Shown one piece after another: positions 11,747-22,500 of a stretch of 64,000 nucleotides of DNA (its first letter is position 1; each line of letters starts with the position of its first letter). Source of the DNA: Ailanthus altissimus (lineage: Eukaryota; Streptophyta; Magnoliopsida; Sapindales; Simaroubaceae); contig OX327699.1 of NCBI GenBank assembly GCA_946807835.1, forward strand, positions 64,501-128,500. The letters are read 5' to 3'. The position numbers were made by a program, and so were the translations under genes. The notes under the pieces are model-generated. The model had not been told where the DNA came from, did no database searches, and worked only from the letters and a program-made list of their open reading frames with translations.

Positions 11747-14141
11747 AAAATTTTCTTTTTAAAATTATTTTATCATATTAGAAAGTGCTAGATATTTTTC
11801 AAGGACTAGTCCAGACTTAAGCTAACTTTTATAATTATTTATGTTGTAAAAATGCTCGTAATTTTGCTAAAGAGAAAATGTAAAGATAAGATGGTTTTCT
11901 CCTATTTGTACATGTAAATCTATACAATTAATCATTAATATCTATTCACATGTACAATGATTCGACGATCACAAAGAAATCTTATAGAAGATGCCACATT
12001 ATTTTCCTTCAAAAAATCTTTACTAGCTTATGTTCTAAGTAACAAGTCAAGTCCGTTATCTCACAAAAATTTAACAAGTCTTCTAAAACCATGGTTATAT
12101 TTTATGGGTTCAAGTAGCCGTTAAAAGGCGTGGCATGCACTAAATATTAAATGAAATATTTGAGAATAATTCGTGTGACACTAGGTTAGTCTTTTTTTAT
12201 TAAGGGTGGAAAAAATCTAGTTTCAATTTAATTTGATCCTGATCCGAACTAAAAAAAAATCGATCGGTTTCATATAAATGAAACTAATCAGTTTAAGCAA
12301 AAAAAAACTATATTGAATCGGTTCGGTTCGGTTTTTAATTTTTTTTTAAAAATATTAGTTTATTTTTAGTGTATTTTGTTAGTTTGAATCAAACTAAATC
12401 AAAAATAAATTAAAACCGAACCGATTGATTCCAAGAAAATATAATCAACTAAGAACTAAACTCTAAACTAAACTATAACAAAAAATTTCTCGTTCAGTTC
12501 AATCGAACCAATATCCACCCTTACTCTTTATAGCCTTTAACTTGTAGAGAATTAATGTAATAATTCTCTTTTATTCTAATAGTAGTGAAGTGTAAGGTGT
12601 TTAAATTCTAAAAGCATGCATGCATACCAATAATATCATCAACTTTTGTTGTATTTGTATAAACACCAAGTCTATATACCTAGTTTTGTAACTTTTTGAT
12701 AATTTTCAGTAAATTTTGAAGAATTAAATAGTTATTAATATTTAACTATTTTAGAGTTAAATGTATGAACACCATGTTTTAAAAAAGTATATAAACTTTA
12801 TATTTGTGTAAATATAAAGGTGGAAGATGAAATTTTCTCCCAAAAGTCTCATAGCAACTGTGGGAAAGTTGGATGGTCACTTTTTATTTCAATCAAAATG
12901 TATAGTGAATTTCATATTATTTAGATGGAATTCTAGAGTATGCCATATGCTATATATATATATATATATATCTCCAACTTTATTCTTAGGCAAGGCAACT
13001 ATATGAAAAAGTTGGGTAGGCCTTCAAAGGTTTATAAAATAATGCAAATACAACAAACTAAAAAGCTAAGAGCCAAATGCCAAAAGAGAAAAGTGGGAGA
13101 GAGTTGGGTCTTGTATTTCCTATTTTTGGATTGCTTCTATTCACAAAAACTTAGCTGTTAAGATAGCTTTTTTTTTTGGGCACATTTTAGTCCCTTTTTT
13201 GAGTAAAATTAAAGCAACTCCCTTCATAAAAAAAAGTTGGTGAAATCTAACTTGTAATTTATTGATGTCTTGTGTGATAATACAAGTCATAATGTTACAA
13301 TTGAAAAAAAATAGTTAACTTTTTATTTAATTTGGATATAATCACTTTAGGAGTTTAGTTTTAAACTCATAATCATTATGGAGTAAAAATACTAATTATG
13401 AAATTAAAAAGATTGAGTGCTTAATAAAAATCTATGTAAAATGAAAATAGTATTTATCAAACACTTAAGCTGATGTATTTTAAATATATAACAAATGTAA
13501 AATGAAAATAGGTTTTATGGTAGTCTTTCTACATTTCTTAATCTTTTTTCTTGTAATTTCAAGTTTTCTGTTATATTTTCTAATTTATATATATATATAA
13601 TATTAATATAATAAAAAATTTAAAACATATAATGAAAAGCGTAAAATATATCAAAATAAAGTTAAGAATATTGTTAAAAAAAAAAGTAAAAGAGTTCTAT
13701 TTTATTTGTCATGCTACTGTGAAATTGTTTATAATAAATTTTATTGACTTCTTTATTATATAGTGTAGTTCAGTTTTTTTTTAATAAAAAAATAAATAAA
13801 TGAAATATATGCATTGAGATATATAACTAAATGTTTAAATTAAAAAATACTTAGAAACAATTAACAGAAAAGTTATAATGATATTTAATATTTATATTTA
13901 ATAAATTATATAATTTATTATATAATAAATATTTAAATATATAATAAAATTTTATAATACATTATAAATTATATTAAAATTATAAATTGACTAAATAATA
14001 TTACTTAATAACATTATTATAAATTTTTTTTTTGGTAAGTAAATTTTTTTATATAAATGTTAAATTCCGCTGGTATTACAGAGTAAAGATTCAATAAAAG
14101 AGAGAAAGTAAAACAATACAATCCCAGACAGTTAACTATAT
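11747..14141. other. AT-rich intergenic region
   Basis: Apart from the candidate MITE at 12201-12523, I see no gene. TA microsatellite runs occur near 12950-12972 and 13583-13600. The part after 13300 is almost pure A/T with no coding signal. Confidence 0.6.
12201..12523. mobile_element. Candidate MITE with 10-bp terminal inverted repeats
   Basis: The element starts TAAGGGTGGA and ends TCCACCCTTA, a perfect 10-bp inverted pair 323 bp apart. Inside, AATCGGTTCGGTTCGG (near 12315) and CCGAACCGATT (near 12417) can also pair. It has no coding capacity. The target duplication is unclear, with TTA-like bases on the left and TAC on the right, so the superfamily is not assigned. Confidence 0.6.
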
Positions 14142-14610
14142 TTACCAACCAACTGCAATGTGGTCAATCCCTTGGTCATTTACAGCACTTATACATCTAA
14201 TCCAAATAACATCCTTAATCTTTTGGTAGACTTCGCTTGTAGAAGGAGTTTTCTGTTGGAAGACCTTCAAATTCCGTTCTCTCCAAATAAAGTAGATTGT
14301 AGCGCAGAACGATACTCTTTTAATCTTACTGAGAGTGGATTTGCCTTTAGATTTCCTGCACATGAAGGAGATTACTCGTTGCCATCTGTTCGGGCACTGA
14401 TTGAGTTGACACGCCCTTAGTACTTTGTGCCAAATTTCACTACAAAAGTTGCATTGGAAGAATAAGTGTGTGATTGTTTCATTGTCATTACCACAAAGGG
14501 GGCAATCATCTGATGGGATAACCCCTCATTTTTTAAGTCTCTCTCTGGTAGATAATCTGTTCTTCAAAGCTAACCAAGTAACGAAACTGTGTCTAGGTCA
14601 ATGTTGGTGA
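14142..14610 (-). pseudogene. LINE reverse-transcriptase C-terminal fragment
   Basis: The minus strand from about 14610 to 14142 reads as the zinc-binding region that follows reverse transcriptase in plant LINEs (zf-RVT type). Motifs in order: VTWLALKNRLSTRERLKK, then CPLCGNDNETITHLFFQC, then EIW, then FCATIYFIWRERNLKVF. One internal stop lies in the RERLKK-GVIP block. The rest of the element is missing upstream, as expected for a 5'-truncated LINE insertion. A short T-rich run on the plus strand near 14022-14034 could be the decayed poly(A) side. Confidence 0.8.
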
Positions 14611-14741
14611 TGAATTAAATTACCGACCCCACTAAATTATCTCTATCTATACGAAACCGCAAAACAGAGAAGCAGTTATTGGGGGTGTCAGTTAGTAGTG
14701 CAAATGATAGACTAAGTCAATGTTGGTGATGAATTAAATTA
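14597..14741. repeat. 26-bp direct repeat, 119 bp apart
   Basis: A segment beginning GTCAATGTTGGTGATGAATT recurs without change at 14597 and 14716. Both copies lie outside the LINE fragment on its 5' side, so they are not a simple target duplication of it. Confidence 0.75.
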
Positions 14742-15838
14742 GCAACTCGATCTACTTCAACTTCATTTTAATGTACAAGATTATATTTGCTACTGATTGG
14801 TATTGGCATTGACTGTCATATGTAAATATATTATTTTTTAAAATACCTAATATTATTATTACTATCCTATTTGTATTATCAACTCTCAGCAAACTCACAC
14901 ATAGCAGGCAAAGTGGCACAAGAAACCTAGTTACTGTCCACTCAGAATTTTGCAAAGCTGAAATGACAAATCAACTTTTGTTTTTTTAAGAAAAAAAGTC
15001 CGAAAGCTAGAAAAAAAAGAGTGTCCCAATACATAAAAAAAAAAATAGAAAAAAGAAAATGAATTATGGTCTACATATATATTCATTTGAAATGAAAAAA
15101 AAAAGTTGCTCTTACAATTGGAAAAGCTTACCCCATTGACTGAGTCCATTTATCTAAATTAGAGAAAAAGGAAAATCAATTCAATATAGGTATTGTGGTG
15201 GTAGGAAAGGGAGAAGTATGAAATTGGTGACCTTTTAGGGTGGAGAGAGAGAGAGAGAGAGTTATTAACAATGGATCTGCCTAATTCTTTGAAAAGGAGA
15301 GATCCTTCGAAAAGGGAAGATTGCTTTTGGAAAAACTTTTTATGTGTTTCATGAATGAAGTGATACTCATCACTTTCATATTTCATTTTCACCCCGCTCT
15401 CCACCTAAACATTATCTCTATTCTCTATGGGTTGGAATGGAAACCCCACTTATATTTTTTTAATTAATAATAAAGAATTTCTCTCTCACTCACACCCCAC
15501 AAGCACATAGACGTTAACAAACAAAATGTTACATGTAAAAATAATGTAATGTACCTACCAGAATCTGGCTCAATCAAAAGGGGCCACCCCTTTCCACCAC
15601 CAAATGGCACTTCTCTTTCTAACAACATAATATCAAATATGTTTCTGTCTTCATACTCCAAATTATGACCATCTCATTTTCATCATCTCCATCTCCACTC
15701 CATCTACCATTCTTCTAATCTTACTTAATCACCATCCCTAACTTGCATTTGCATTCATTTTTTTTTTGGATAGAAATAAAATAAAATAAAATCTTCAAAA
15801 CCTAAGTAGAAATTTGAACTTGCTTCAATTTTTCCACC
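14611..15838 (+). promoter_or_regulatory. Upstream region of the MCTP gene
   Basis: No other gene was recognised here. A GA run (15242-15261) lies about 580 bp before the MCTP start. The last 180 bp are rich in CT and CAT motifs (CCATCTCC type), typical of a plant 5' leader. No single TATA box stands out. The transcription start is unknown. Confidence 0.4.
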
Positions 15839-18800
15839 ATGGCCGAATTGGTGGTAGAAGTTGTAGATGCAAGTGATCTGATGCCCAAAGATGGCCAAGG
15901 GTCTGCAAGTCCCTTTGTTGAAGTAGACTTGGATGATCAGAAAAAAAAGACCCAAACCAAGCCTAAAGACCTTAACCCTTATTGGAATGAGAAGCTCGTT
16001 TTCAACATAAACAACCTCAGAGATCTTCCCCACAAGACCATTGATGTAACTGTGTATAATGCTCGAACAGGCGGCACCCATGGTCATGGTCATGGTCACC
16101 ACAAGAACTTTCTTGGACGAGTCAGAATATCAGGCGTTTCAGTGCCTTTGTCCGAGTCTGAGGCCAATGTTCAGCGCTACCCACTTGATAAACGCGGCCT
16201 TTTCTCACATATCAAGGGTGATATTGCTCTTAGAATATATGCACACGCATTCCATGATGGGTCTCATTTTACAGCAGCAGCAGCGCCACCGCCACCACCA
16301 ACCACAACAACAGCAGAAGCTATGCCTACTACTGGTTTTCAGACTGACGAGGGAATTCCAGTGCTGCAAGAAATCAACACCAACAAGCTTGATGAAGATG
16401 TTAAAACTTTTGATGAGAAGAAAAAGAAGAAGAAGGAGAAAGAAGTGAGAACTTTTCACTCAATAGGAACAGGGCCTGCCCCTCCAGAACCAGCGCCAGC
16501 ACCACCACCAATGTCATCTGTTGAGTCAAGAATGGATTTTGCTAAGTCTGGACCAACAACAGCAGCAACAGTAATGCAAATGCAAATGCCAAAGCAGAAT
16601 CCGGAGTTCCTGTTGGTGGAGACAAGTCCGCCAGTGGCAGCGCGTCTGCGTTACAGAGGAGGAGATAAGACGGCCAGTACTTATGATTTGGTGGAGCAGA
16701 TGCATTATTTGTATGTGAATGTTGTCAAGGCAAGGGATCTTCCTGTTATGGATGTTTCGGGGAGCCTTGACCCTTATGTTGAAGTGAAGCTTGGGAACTA
16801 CAAAGGCATCACCAAACACTTGGAGAAGAACCAAAACCCGGTATGGAAACAAATTTTTGCTTTTTCTAAAGAAAGATTGCAATCCAATTTGCTTGAAGTT
16901 ACTGTCAAGGATAAGGATATTGGCAAAGATGATTTTGTGGGGAGGGTTTTCTTTGACCTATCAGAAGTCCCTCTTCGAGTTCCGCCGGATAGTCCATTGG
17001 CTCCTCAATGGTATAGATTGGAGGACAAAAAGGGAGATAAAGTAAATAAAGGGGAAATCATGCTAGCAGTCTGGATGGGAACACAAGCTGATGAGTCATT
17101 TCCAGAGGCATGGCACTCTGATGCACACAAAATTAGTCATTCAAATTTGGCTAACACTAGATCAAAGGTTTACTTCTCACCCAAGCTTTATTATCTTCGA
17201 GTTCAGGTCATGGAAGCACAAGATCTTGTCCCTTCTGACAAAGGGCGAGCACCAGATACTCATGTGAAGATTCAGCTTGGGAATCAGATGAGGGTTACTA
17301 GGCCTTCACAAATGCGAAATTTGGATCCAGTTTGGAATGAGGAGCTTATGTTTGTTGCATCCGAGCCTTTTGAGGATCTGATTATTGTGTCTGTTGATGA
17401 TCGAATTGGACCTGGCAAGGACGAGATTTTAGGAAGAGTTTATATACCAATTAGAGAAGTGCCGGCAAGACATGAGTCCTCCAAGCTCCCAGATCCGCGA
17501 TGGTTAAATCTCCAGAAGCCTTCATTGGCAGAAGTGGAAGGTGTCGAAAAGAAGAAAGAAAAGTTCTCAAGCAAAATTCTACTTCGCCTTGTTTTAGATG
17601 CAGGTTATCATGTTCTTGATGAATCAACACATTTTAGCAGTGATCTTCAGCCATCCTCAAAGTATCTGAGGAAATCTAGCATTGGAATTCTAGAACTTGG
17701 CATTTTGAGTGCACGGAATTTGCTTCCTATGAAAAGCAAGGAAGGTAAATTTACTGATGCATATTGTGTGGCAAAGTATGGGAACAAATGGGTTCGAACC
17801 AGAACACTCCTTGACACTCTGGCTCCTCGATGGAATGAGCAGTACACTTGGGAAGTTTATGATCCATGTACCGTGATCACAGTTGGTGTTTTCGACAATT
17901 GCCACATCAATGGAAGCAAAGATGATGCAAAAGACCAGAGAATTGGAAAGGTGAGAATTCGTTTATCAACCTTAGAGACTGATCGTATATACAGCCATTA
18001 CTATCCTTTGCTGGTGCTCACACCCTCTGGTTTGAAGAAACATGGGGAACTACAATTGGCCATAAGGTTTACATGCACAGCTTGGGTTAACATGGTGACA
18101 CAATATGGAAAGCCATTGCTACCCAAAATGCATTATGTTCAACCAATAGCTGTCAAGCACATTGATTGGCTTCGACATCAGGCAATGCAGATAGTTGCAG
18201 CAAGGCTTGGAAGATCAGAGCCACCGCTCAGGCGTGAGGCAGTTGAGTACATGCTCGATGTTGATTACCATATGTGGAGTTTGAGGAGAAGCAAAGCCAA
18301 TTTTCACAGAATAATGAAGATGCTTTCAGGGGTTTCAGCTATTTGTAGATGGTTCAATGACGTTTGCAACTGGAGGAATCCGGTGACAACATGTCTTGTA
18401 CATGTAGTGTTCTTGATACTCGTTTGCTACCCAGAATTGATACTGCCAACAATTTTCCTCTACCTCTTTGTTATTGGGTTATGGAACTATAGGTTTAGGC
18501 CAAGGCACCCACCTCACATGGATGCTCGGCTTTCACAAGCAGACACCGCACATCCAGATGAGCTAGATGAGGAATTTGATAGCTTTCCAACTTCACGGCC
18601 TACAGACATTGTAAGAATGAGATATGATAGGCTACGCAGTGTGGGAGGTCGGGTGCAAACTGTGGTTGGAGACTTGGCATCGCAAGGGGAAAGAGCTCAA
18701 GCGATTCTCAGTTGGCGTGATCCAAGAGCTACGTCTATCTTCATAATCTTGTCATTGATCTGGGCTGTGTTTATTTACGTTACTCCATTCCAAGTGGTGG

Positions 18801-18913
18801 CACTTCTCGTTGGCCTTTACATGCTGCGGCATCCCAAGTTCAGGAGCAAGATGCCTTCTGTACATGTCAACTTCTTCAAAAGATTACCATCCAAGTCAGA
18901 TGTGCTACTATAA
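15839..18913 (+). CDS. MCTP: Multiple C2 domain and transmembrane region protein (MCTP/FTIP family)
   Basis: A single uninterrupted frame of 1024 codons, close to the usual 1000-1080 for plant MCTPs, many of which are intronless. Four C2 domains are visible: about residues 1-135 (starts MAELVVEVVDASDLMPKDGQ), 288-400 (LYVNVVKARDLPVMD), 450-575 (YLRVQVMEAQDLVPSD) and 615-750 (LELGILSARNLLPMK). The C-terminal PRT_C region holds two hydrophobic hairpins, near 849-890 and 965-1000. Plant MCTPs anchor in the ER, bind lipids or calcium through C2 domains, and tether ER to plasma membrane at plasmodesmata. FTIP1 moves florigen and QUIRKY acts in organ shape. Between C2-A and C2-B lies a low-complexity linker with proline runs and a lysine-rich stretch (about 193-203). 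An HGHGHGHH insert sits in C2-A (about 79-90). The first ATG matches the family N-terminus. The exact subfamily member is not assigned. Confidence 0.96.
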   Translation: MAELVVEVVDASDLMPKDGQGSASPFVEVDLDDQKKKTQTKPKDLNPYWNEKLVFNINNLRDLPHKTIDVTVYNARTGGTHGHGHGHHKNFLGRVRISGVSVPLSESEANVQRYPLDKRGLFSHIKGDIALRIYAHAFHDGSHFTAAAAPPPPPTTTTAEAMPTTGFQTDEGIPVLQEINTNKLDEDVKTFDEKKKKKKEKEVRTFHSIGTGPAPPEPAPAPPPMSSVESRMDFAKSGPTTAATVMQMQMPKQNPEFLLVETSPPVAARLRYRGGDKTASTYDLVEQMHYLYVNVVKARDLPVMDVSGSLDPYVEVKLGNYKGITKHLEKNQNPVWKQIFAFSKERLQSNLLEVTVKDKDIGKDDFVGRVFFDLSEVPLRVPPDSPLAPQWYRLEDKKGDKVNKGEIMLAVWMGTQADESFPEAWHSDAHKISHSNLANTRSKVYFSPKLYYLRVQVMEAQDLVPSDKGRAPDTHVKIQLGNQMRVTRPSQMRNLDPVWNEELMFVASEPFEDLIIVSVDDRIGPGKDEILGRVYIPIREVPARHESSKLPDPRWLNLQKPSLAEVEGVEKKKEKFSSKILLRLVLDAGYHVLDESTHFSSDLQPSSKYLRKSSIGILELGILSARNLLPMKSKEGKFTDAYCVAKYGNKWVRTRTLLDTLAPRWNEQYTWEVYDPCTVITVGVFDNCHINGSKDDAKDQRIGKVRIRLSTLETDRIYSHYYPLLVLTPSGLKKHGELQLAIRFTCTAWVNMVTQYGKPLLPKMHYVQPIAVKHIDWLRHQAMQIVAARLGRSEPPLRREAVEYMLDVDYHMWSLRRSKANFHRIMKMLSGVSAICRWFNDVCNWRNPVTTCLVHVVFLILVCYPELILPTIFLYLFVIGLWNYRFRPRHPPHMDARLSQADTAHPDELDEEFDSFPTSRPTDIVRMRYDRLRSVGGRVQTVVGDLASQGERAQAILSWRDPRATSIFIILSLIWAVFIYVTPFQVVALLVGLYMLRHPKFRSKMPSVHVNFFKRLPSKSDVLL

Positions 18914-19506
18914 GATTGAAGATTGACCTTCTAATTGTATATGTGAAGCCAGGAGAAGTCATGTCGTAAATAAAATAATCCCGGCAGAAGTCCAGAAAAA
19001 TAAAAAGCAGTGATGCCCTTTCTTCACTGCTCTCCCTCAACGACAAATGAAGTTCACATTTGCAAGATCTGCACATCCAGCATTTCTCAGGAACTACGGA
19101 TTATTTTTTACTATAAATATATTATGTATATTTTGCTTTTTATGAAATTTTATTTATGTTATGTATTTGCTAAGTAATAAGCAAGTTACGAATATACACT
19201 AGCAAAAGAATAGCTCATCAGTGTTATGCAGTTTAACAACCAAATGCCGAATCAAGCTTTAAAGCAACAACTGAAACAAAAAAATACAAAGGAAATAGTT
19301 ACTCCTTGTGAAGGAAAAATTGAGCACATCCTCATTTCCGAAAGGGTAAGCAACCATGTGCAGGCACGTGATCAATTGCATCAGTAAACTTAGTTTCAAA
19401 ATCGGTAACATCCTCGAAATTGCTCTATGGCAACCCTTCGGAATAACATCTCCATTAAAACAATATTGGCAAAGAAAATTACCTTTTTCTTTATAAAAAA
19501 AAACTT
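18914..19506. other. Convergent intergenic spacer with both 3' UTRs
   Basis: The MCTP gene (plus) and the methylthiotransferase gene (minus) end toward each other across about 590 bp. AATAAA occurs at about 18969 downstream of the MCTP stop, and AT-rich stretches near 19100-19170 could hold further plus-strand poly(A) signals. No gene was seen. Confidence 0.6.
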
Positions 19507-22500
19507 TCATTTCCTAAAGCCTAAATGTATCAACAGAGCTACAATTGTCAGGAAGCTGATAAGCATTCCACCCAAAAGAACCCTATCGACAAGACCCCAA
19601 TCTTGGATGCTTCCTTCTGCCCATTCTGGCTTTTTCTGGGATCCCGAGGCTGTATCAGTTTCCATCCTTTTGTTCCCATGATTCTTCCGCTTTCTTAGTA
19701 ACCATCCAATCAGATTTCGGTTGTTTAGATCTTCCGGGAACTGGTCAATCTGGGAACCTCTGCCTTCCTCCGAAGTCATCTTTCCTCCACAGCATTCAGT
19801 TCCACAAGCCTCCAGTTCATTTGAACATGCACAAGTCTCATTTTGGCTGGAGCATGGAGAACATTTGTCCTGACTGGCTATTCTCCTGCTTAAAGCTGTC
19901 CTGTCATCATTTTGGTTGAGAGTCTCGATAACTTCTGCAAAAACCGACCACCTTCCCACAGATGTTATCTTCACCACAATTGAGGTACCCAGCATACTTT
20001 CTGCAGCAGCAACAAGAACCTGTATATATCCCTTGGTATGGCCAACCTTGGACAACAAAGAAACATCCAGTCATATTGAAGGTATCAGATAACTAACTTA
20101 GTTAATGGGGCAGTAAATAGACAATCTGCTCCTTAGTCTCAGCACAAGTGGACATGGAGATTATTTAAAATTGTTTAGTCTTACCAGATGAATTCCGTCA
20201 GCTGCAATTTCAGTTATCCATATTCTTTCCACTTTACCCTCCATTCCAATATATGGTGTGAAAGCTTCAAAGACAGATGTCAATTCACGGCTCCGTTTCT
20301 TCACTATAGTACTTGGCACTTTTTTCATTCTTGCAGCAGGCGTCCCTGATTTCAACGAATATGGGTTCCAGTCAAAATTAACAGCAAACTTATTTCAGCA
20401 CCGCAGTGCTTTAAAAATATTTTTCATTTGCGTTCAGGATTTTCCCACTTACTTTTAGTCAAAATCTTGGCAAACATAAAAGTACTATATCACATACAAA
20501 CTTCAAAATTGAAAGAAGTAACCTTGCTACATATCAATCTGGAGCTATTGCCCGGGGATCTTAGGACAAACGTCTAAAACTAACTCAGTGTCCAAAAAAG
20601 AGGGTGAGGCTCATCAGCTGTAAGCTTCGGCATTTTACCTTTTTGTTGCAACAATATTACCTAATGAGCATGTAATATGTTCTGCATGCTGCACAAGATA
20701 TTCACTTTGTTCTTCTGAATAGTACAGTAGAATAAAATTAAGCACTAGAGACACCTGGATCATATCCCGCCATACCAGAGTGCATGTAACATAGGCTAAT
20801 CAATCCACTACTGAGTTCAAGTGAAAACCACATGATAAACTGATTTGTTTAATTTGACACTTCTTTTGCATATCTAAGCAGATACTCAAAATCTACCACA
20901 TCATTTTCAACAGATGATTCACGTGCATTGATAATCAACGTGTAGAATTTGCAATGATGTAAATGATACTAAGAATTTTTCAAGTGAAAAATATCATAAA
21001 CTTCCACATATAGAACCAAAGGTACGAGATATTTCCATCAAGGAACTAGTGCATTAGAAAGAAACTTTGAACTCAACATTTTACAATTTTAGCCACATTT
21101 CCAAACTAAACCAAGTAAAACTTTCAACATCAATTTATTTCTATTTCGAAAACCATGAATATGAATCTAATCACATTCATATGTCACTAACTTTTACCAG
21201 CATTGGAATAGCGTGTTCATAACTGACAGATCTTTTCACCAAACCAGATCTAATTTGCAGTGATATTTTGTTCTGCTTTAAAGATGGTACGATTGGGCAT
21301 TTGCCAAGCCTAGTCTAAATGCAAAAGCATTTAAAAGGAAGTTCAGGAAAAGAGTGATTTCTGATCAGCCCATCTTATCTTCAAGGAGCTTAGCACTTTG
21401 TGATCACGGATAGTTTTGCCTAGACTAAGAGTTTCACATCTTCAAAGCTCAAATTATTGATTTCGGATTTCCCAGAAGAAAAACAACACTAGTAGAGGCT
21501 ACAGTGTGGATACAGGTATAGATAGCAAAACAAAAAAGCAAGCAATTGCAAACAGTACTCATTCTTAGGACAGTGAAATGAACCTTAAACTATCATAAAC
21601 CAAATTGGTCATGATCTCCCAGAGATTATATCTTTGATCATCAGTCACCACAATTATATCTTTAATCATCCAAAGAAAGATGGAGCAGCTTGGCAAAAAA
21701 AAAATTTTGGTTAGGATCAAAAGCCCTCATTTTTTTCACATTCTTATAAAAGCTGTGATTTCATCGCACATGTGAACAATTAAATTGGGTGTGCACTTTG
21801 ATGCTTGAGATTGCATGTCAAATGTGCATTAATTATGTCCGATTTAAACTCAACTGTTGAAACTATACTCATCCAGCTTTCATAATCAATGTTTCAATTT
21901 GTGTGAAAGGTACGATAATACATATCTTAACCCACAAAAATTCAATTAACATGTTATTGCCATATATCAAAGATAAAATTTTGATGCTATCGAAATGCAT
22001 GAATGGTATACCTGGCCTAGGATAGAACTGTGAAATGTGAACTTGGGGGAACTTGTACTCCTCAACGAGGCTTACAGTTTGAGCAAAATCTTCATCAGTT
22101 TCACCTAAGCAGAATGAAGAAAAAAATATATATTACTACTTCAAGCACCTTTCAACTAAAACGTTACCCAAGTATTCGAAGAGGTCCCACACTACCACAA
22201 TGATTAGCAGATCATATGTAAAAAATTCCAATTCCAAACAACTCATGAAAAGCAAATAATCGTTTAATTGTAAATCTCGCTAGTAGTGGTTTTACGATAT
22301 TGAAATTACTGTCATGCCACCAGAAGGTCATTAAACAAAATGAGCACACATCTTATAGATTTTAAGGGCACCAACAACCTTCAACTTGTTCAAGTTCAGA
22401 ATTTACAAAATGCGAACAATAAAATATAAATCATTTGACATGCATCACAGTGAAAGGGGAACCACAGGTAGCAATGGACCCGCACACTAACCAGGGAATC

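Noticed and set aside
14160..14420. Open frame on the plus strand over the LINE fragment
   Set aside because: The minus strand encodes the recognisable LINE zinc-binding motifs; the plus frame is its antisense shadow.
15755..16102. Minus-strand open frame over the MCTP start
   Set aside because: It overlaps the clearly coding plus strand, has no family similarity, and arises from MCTP codon composition.
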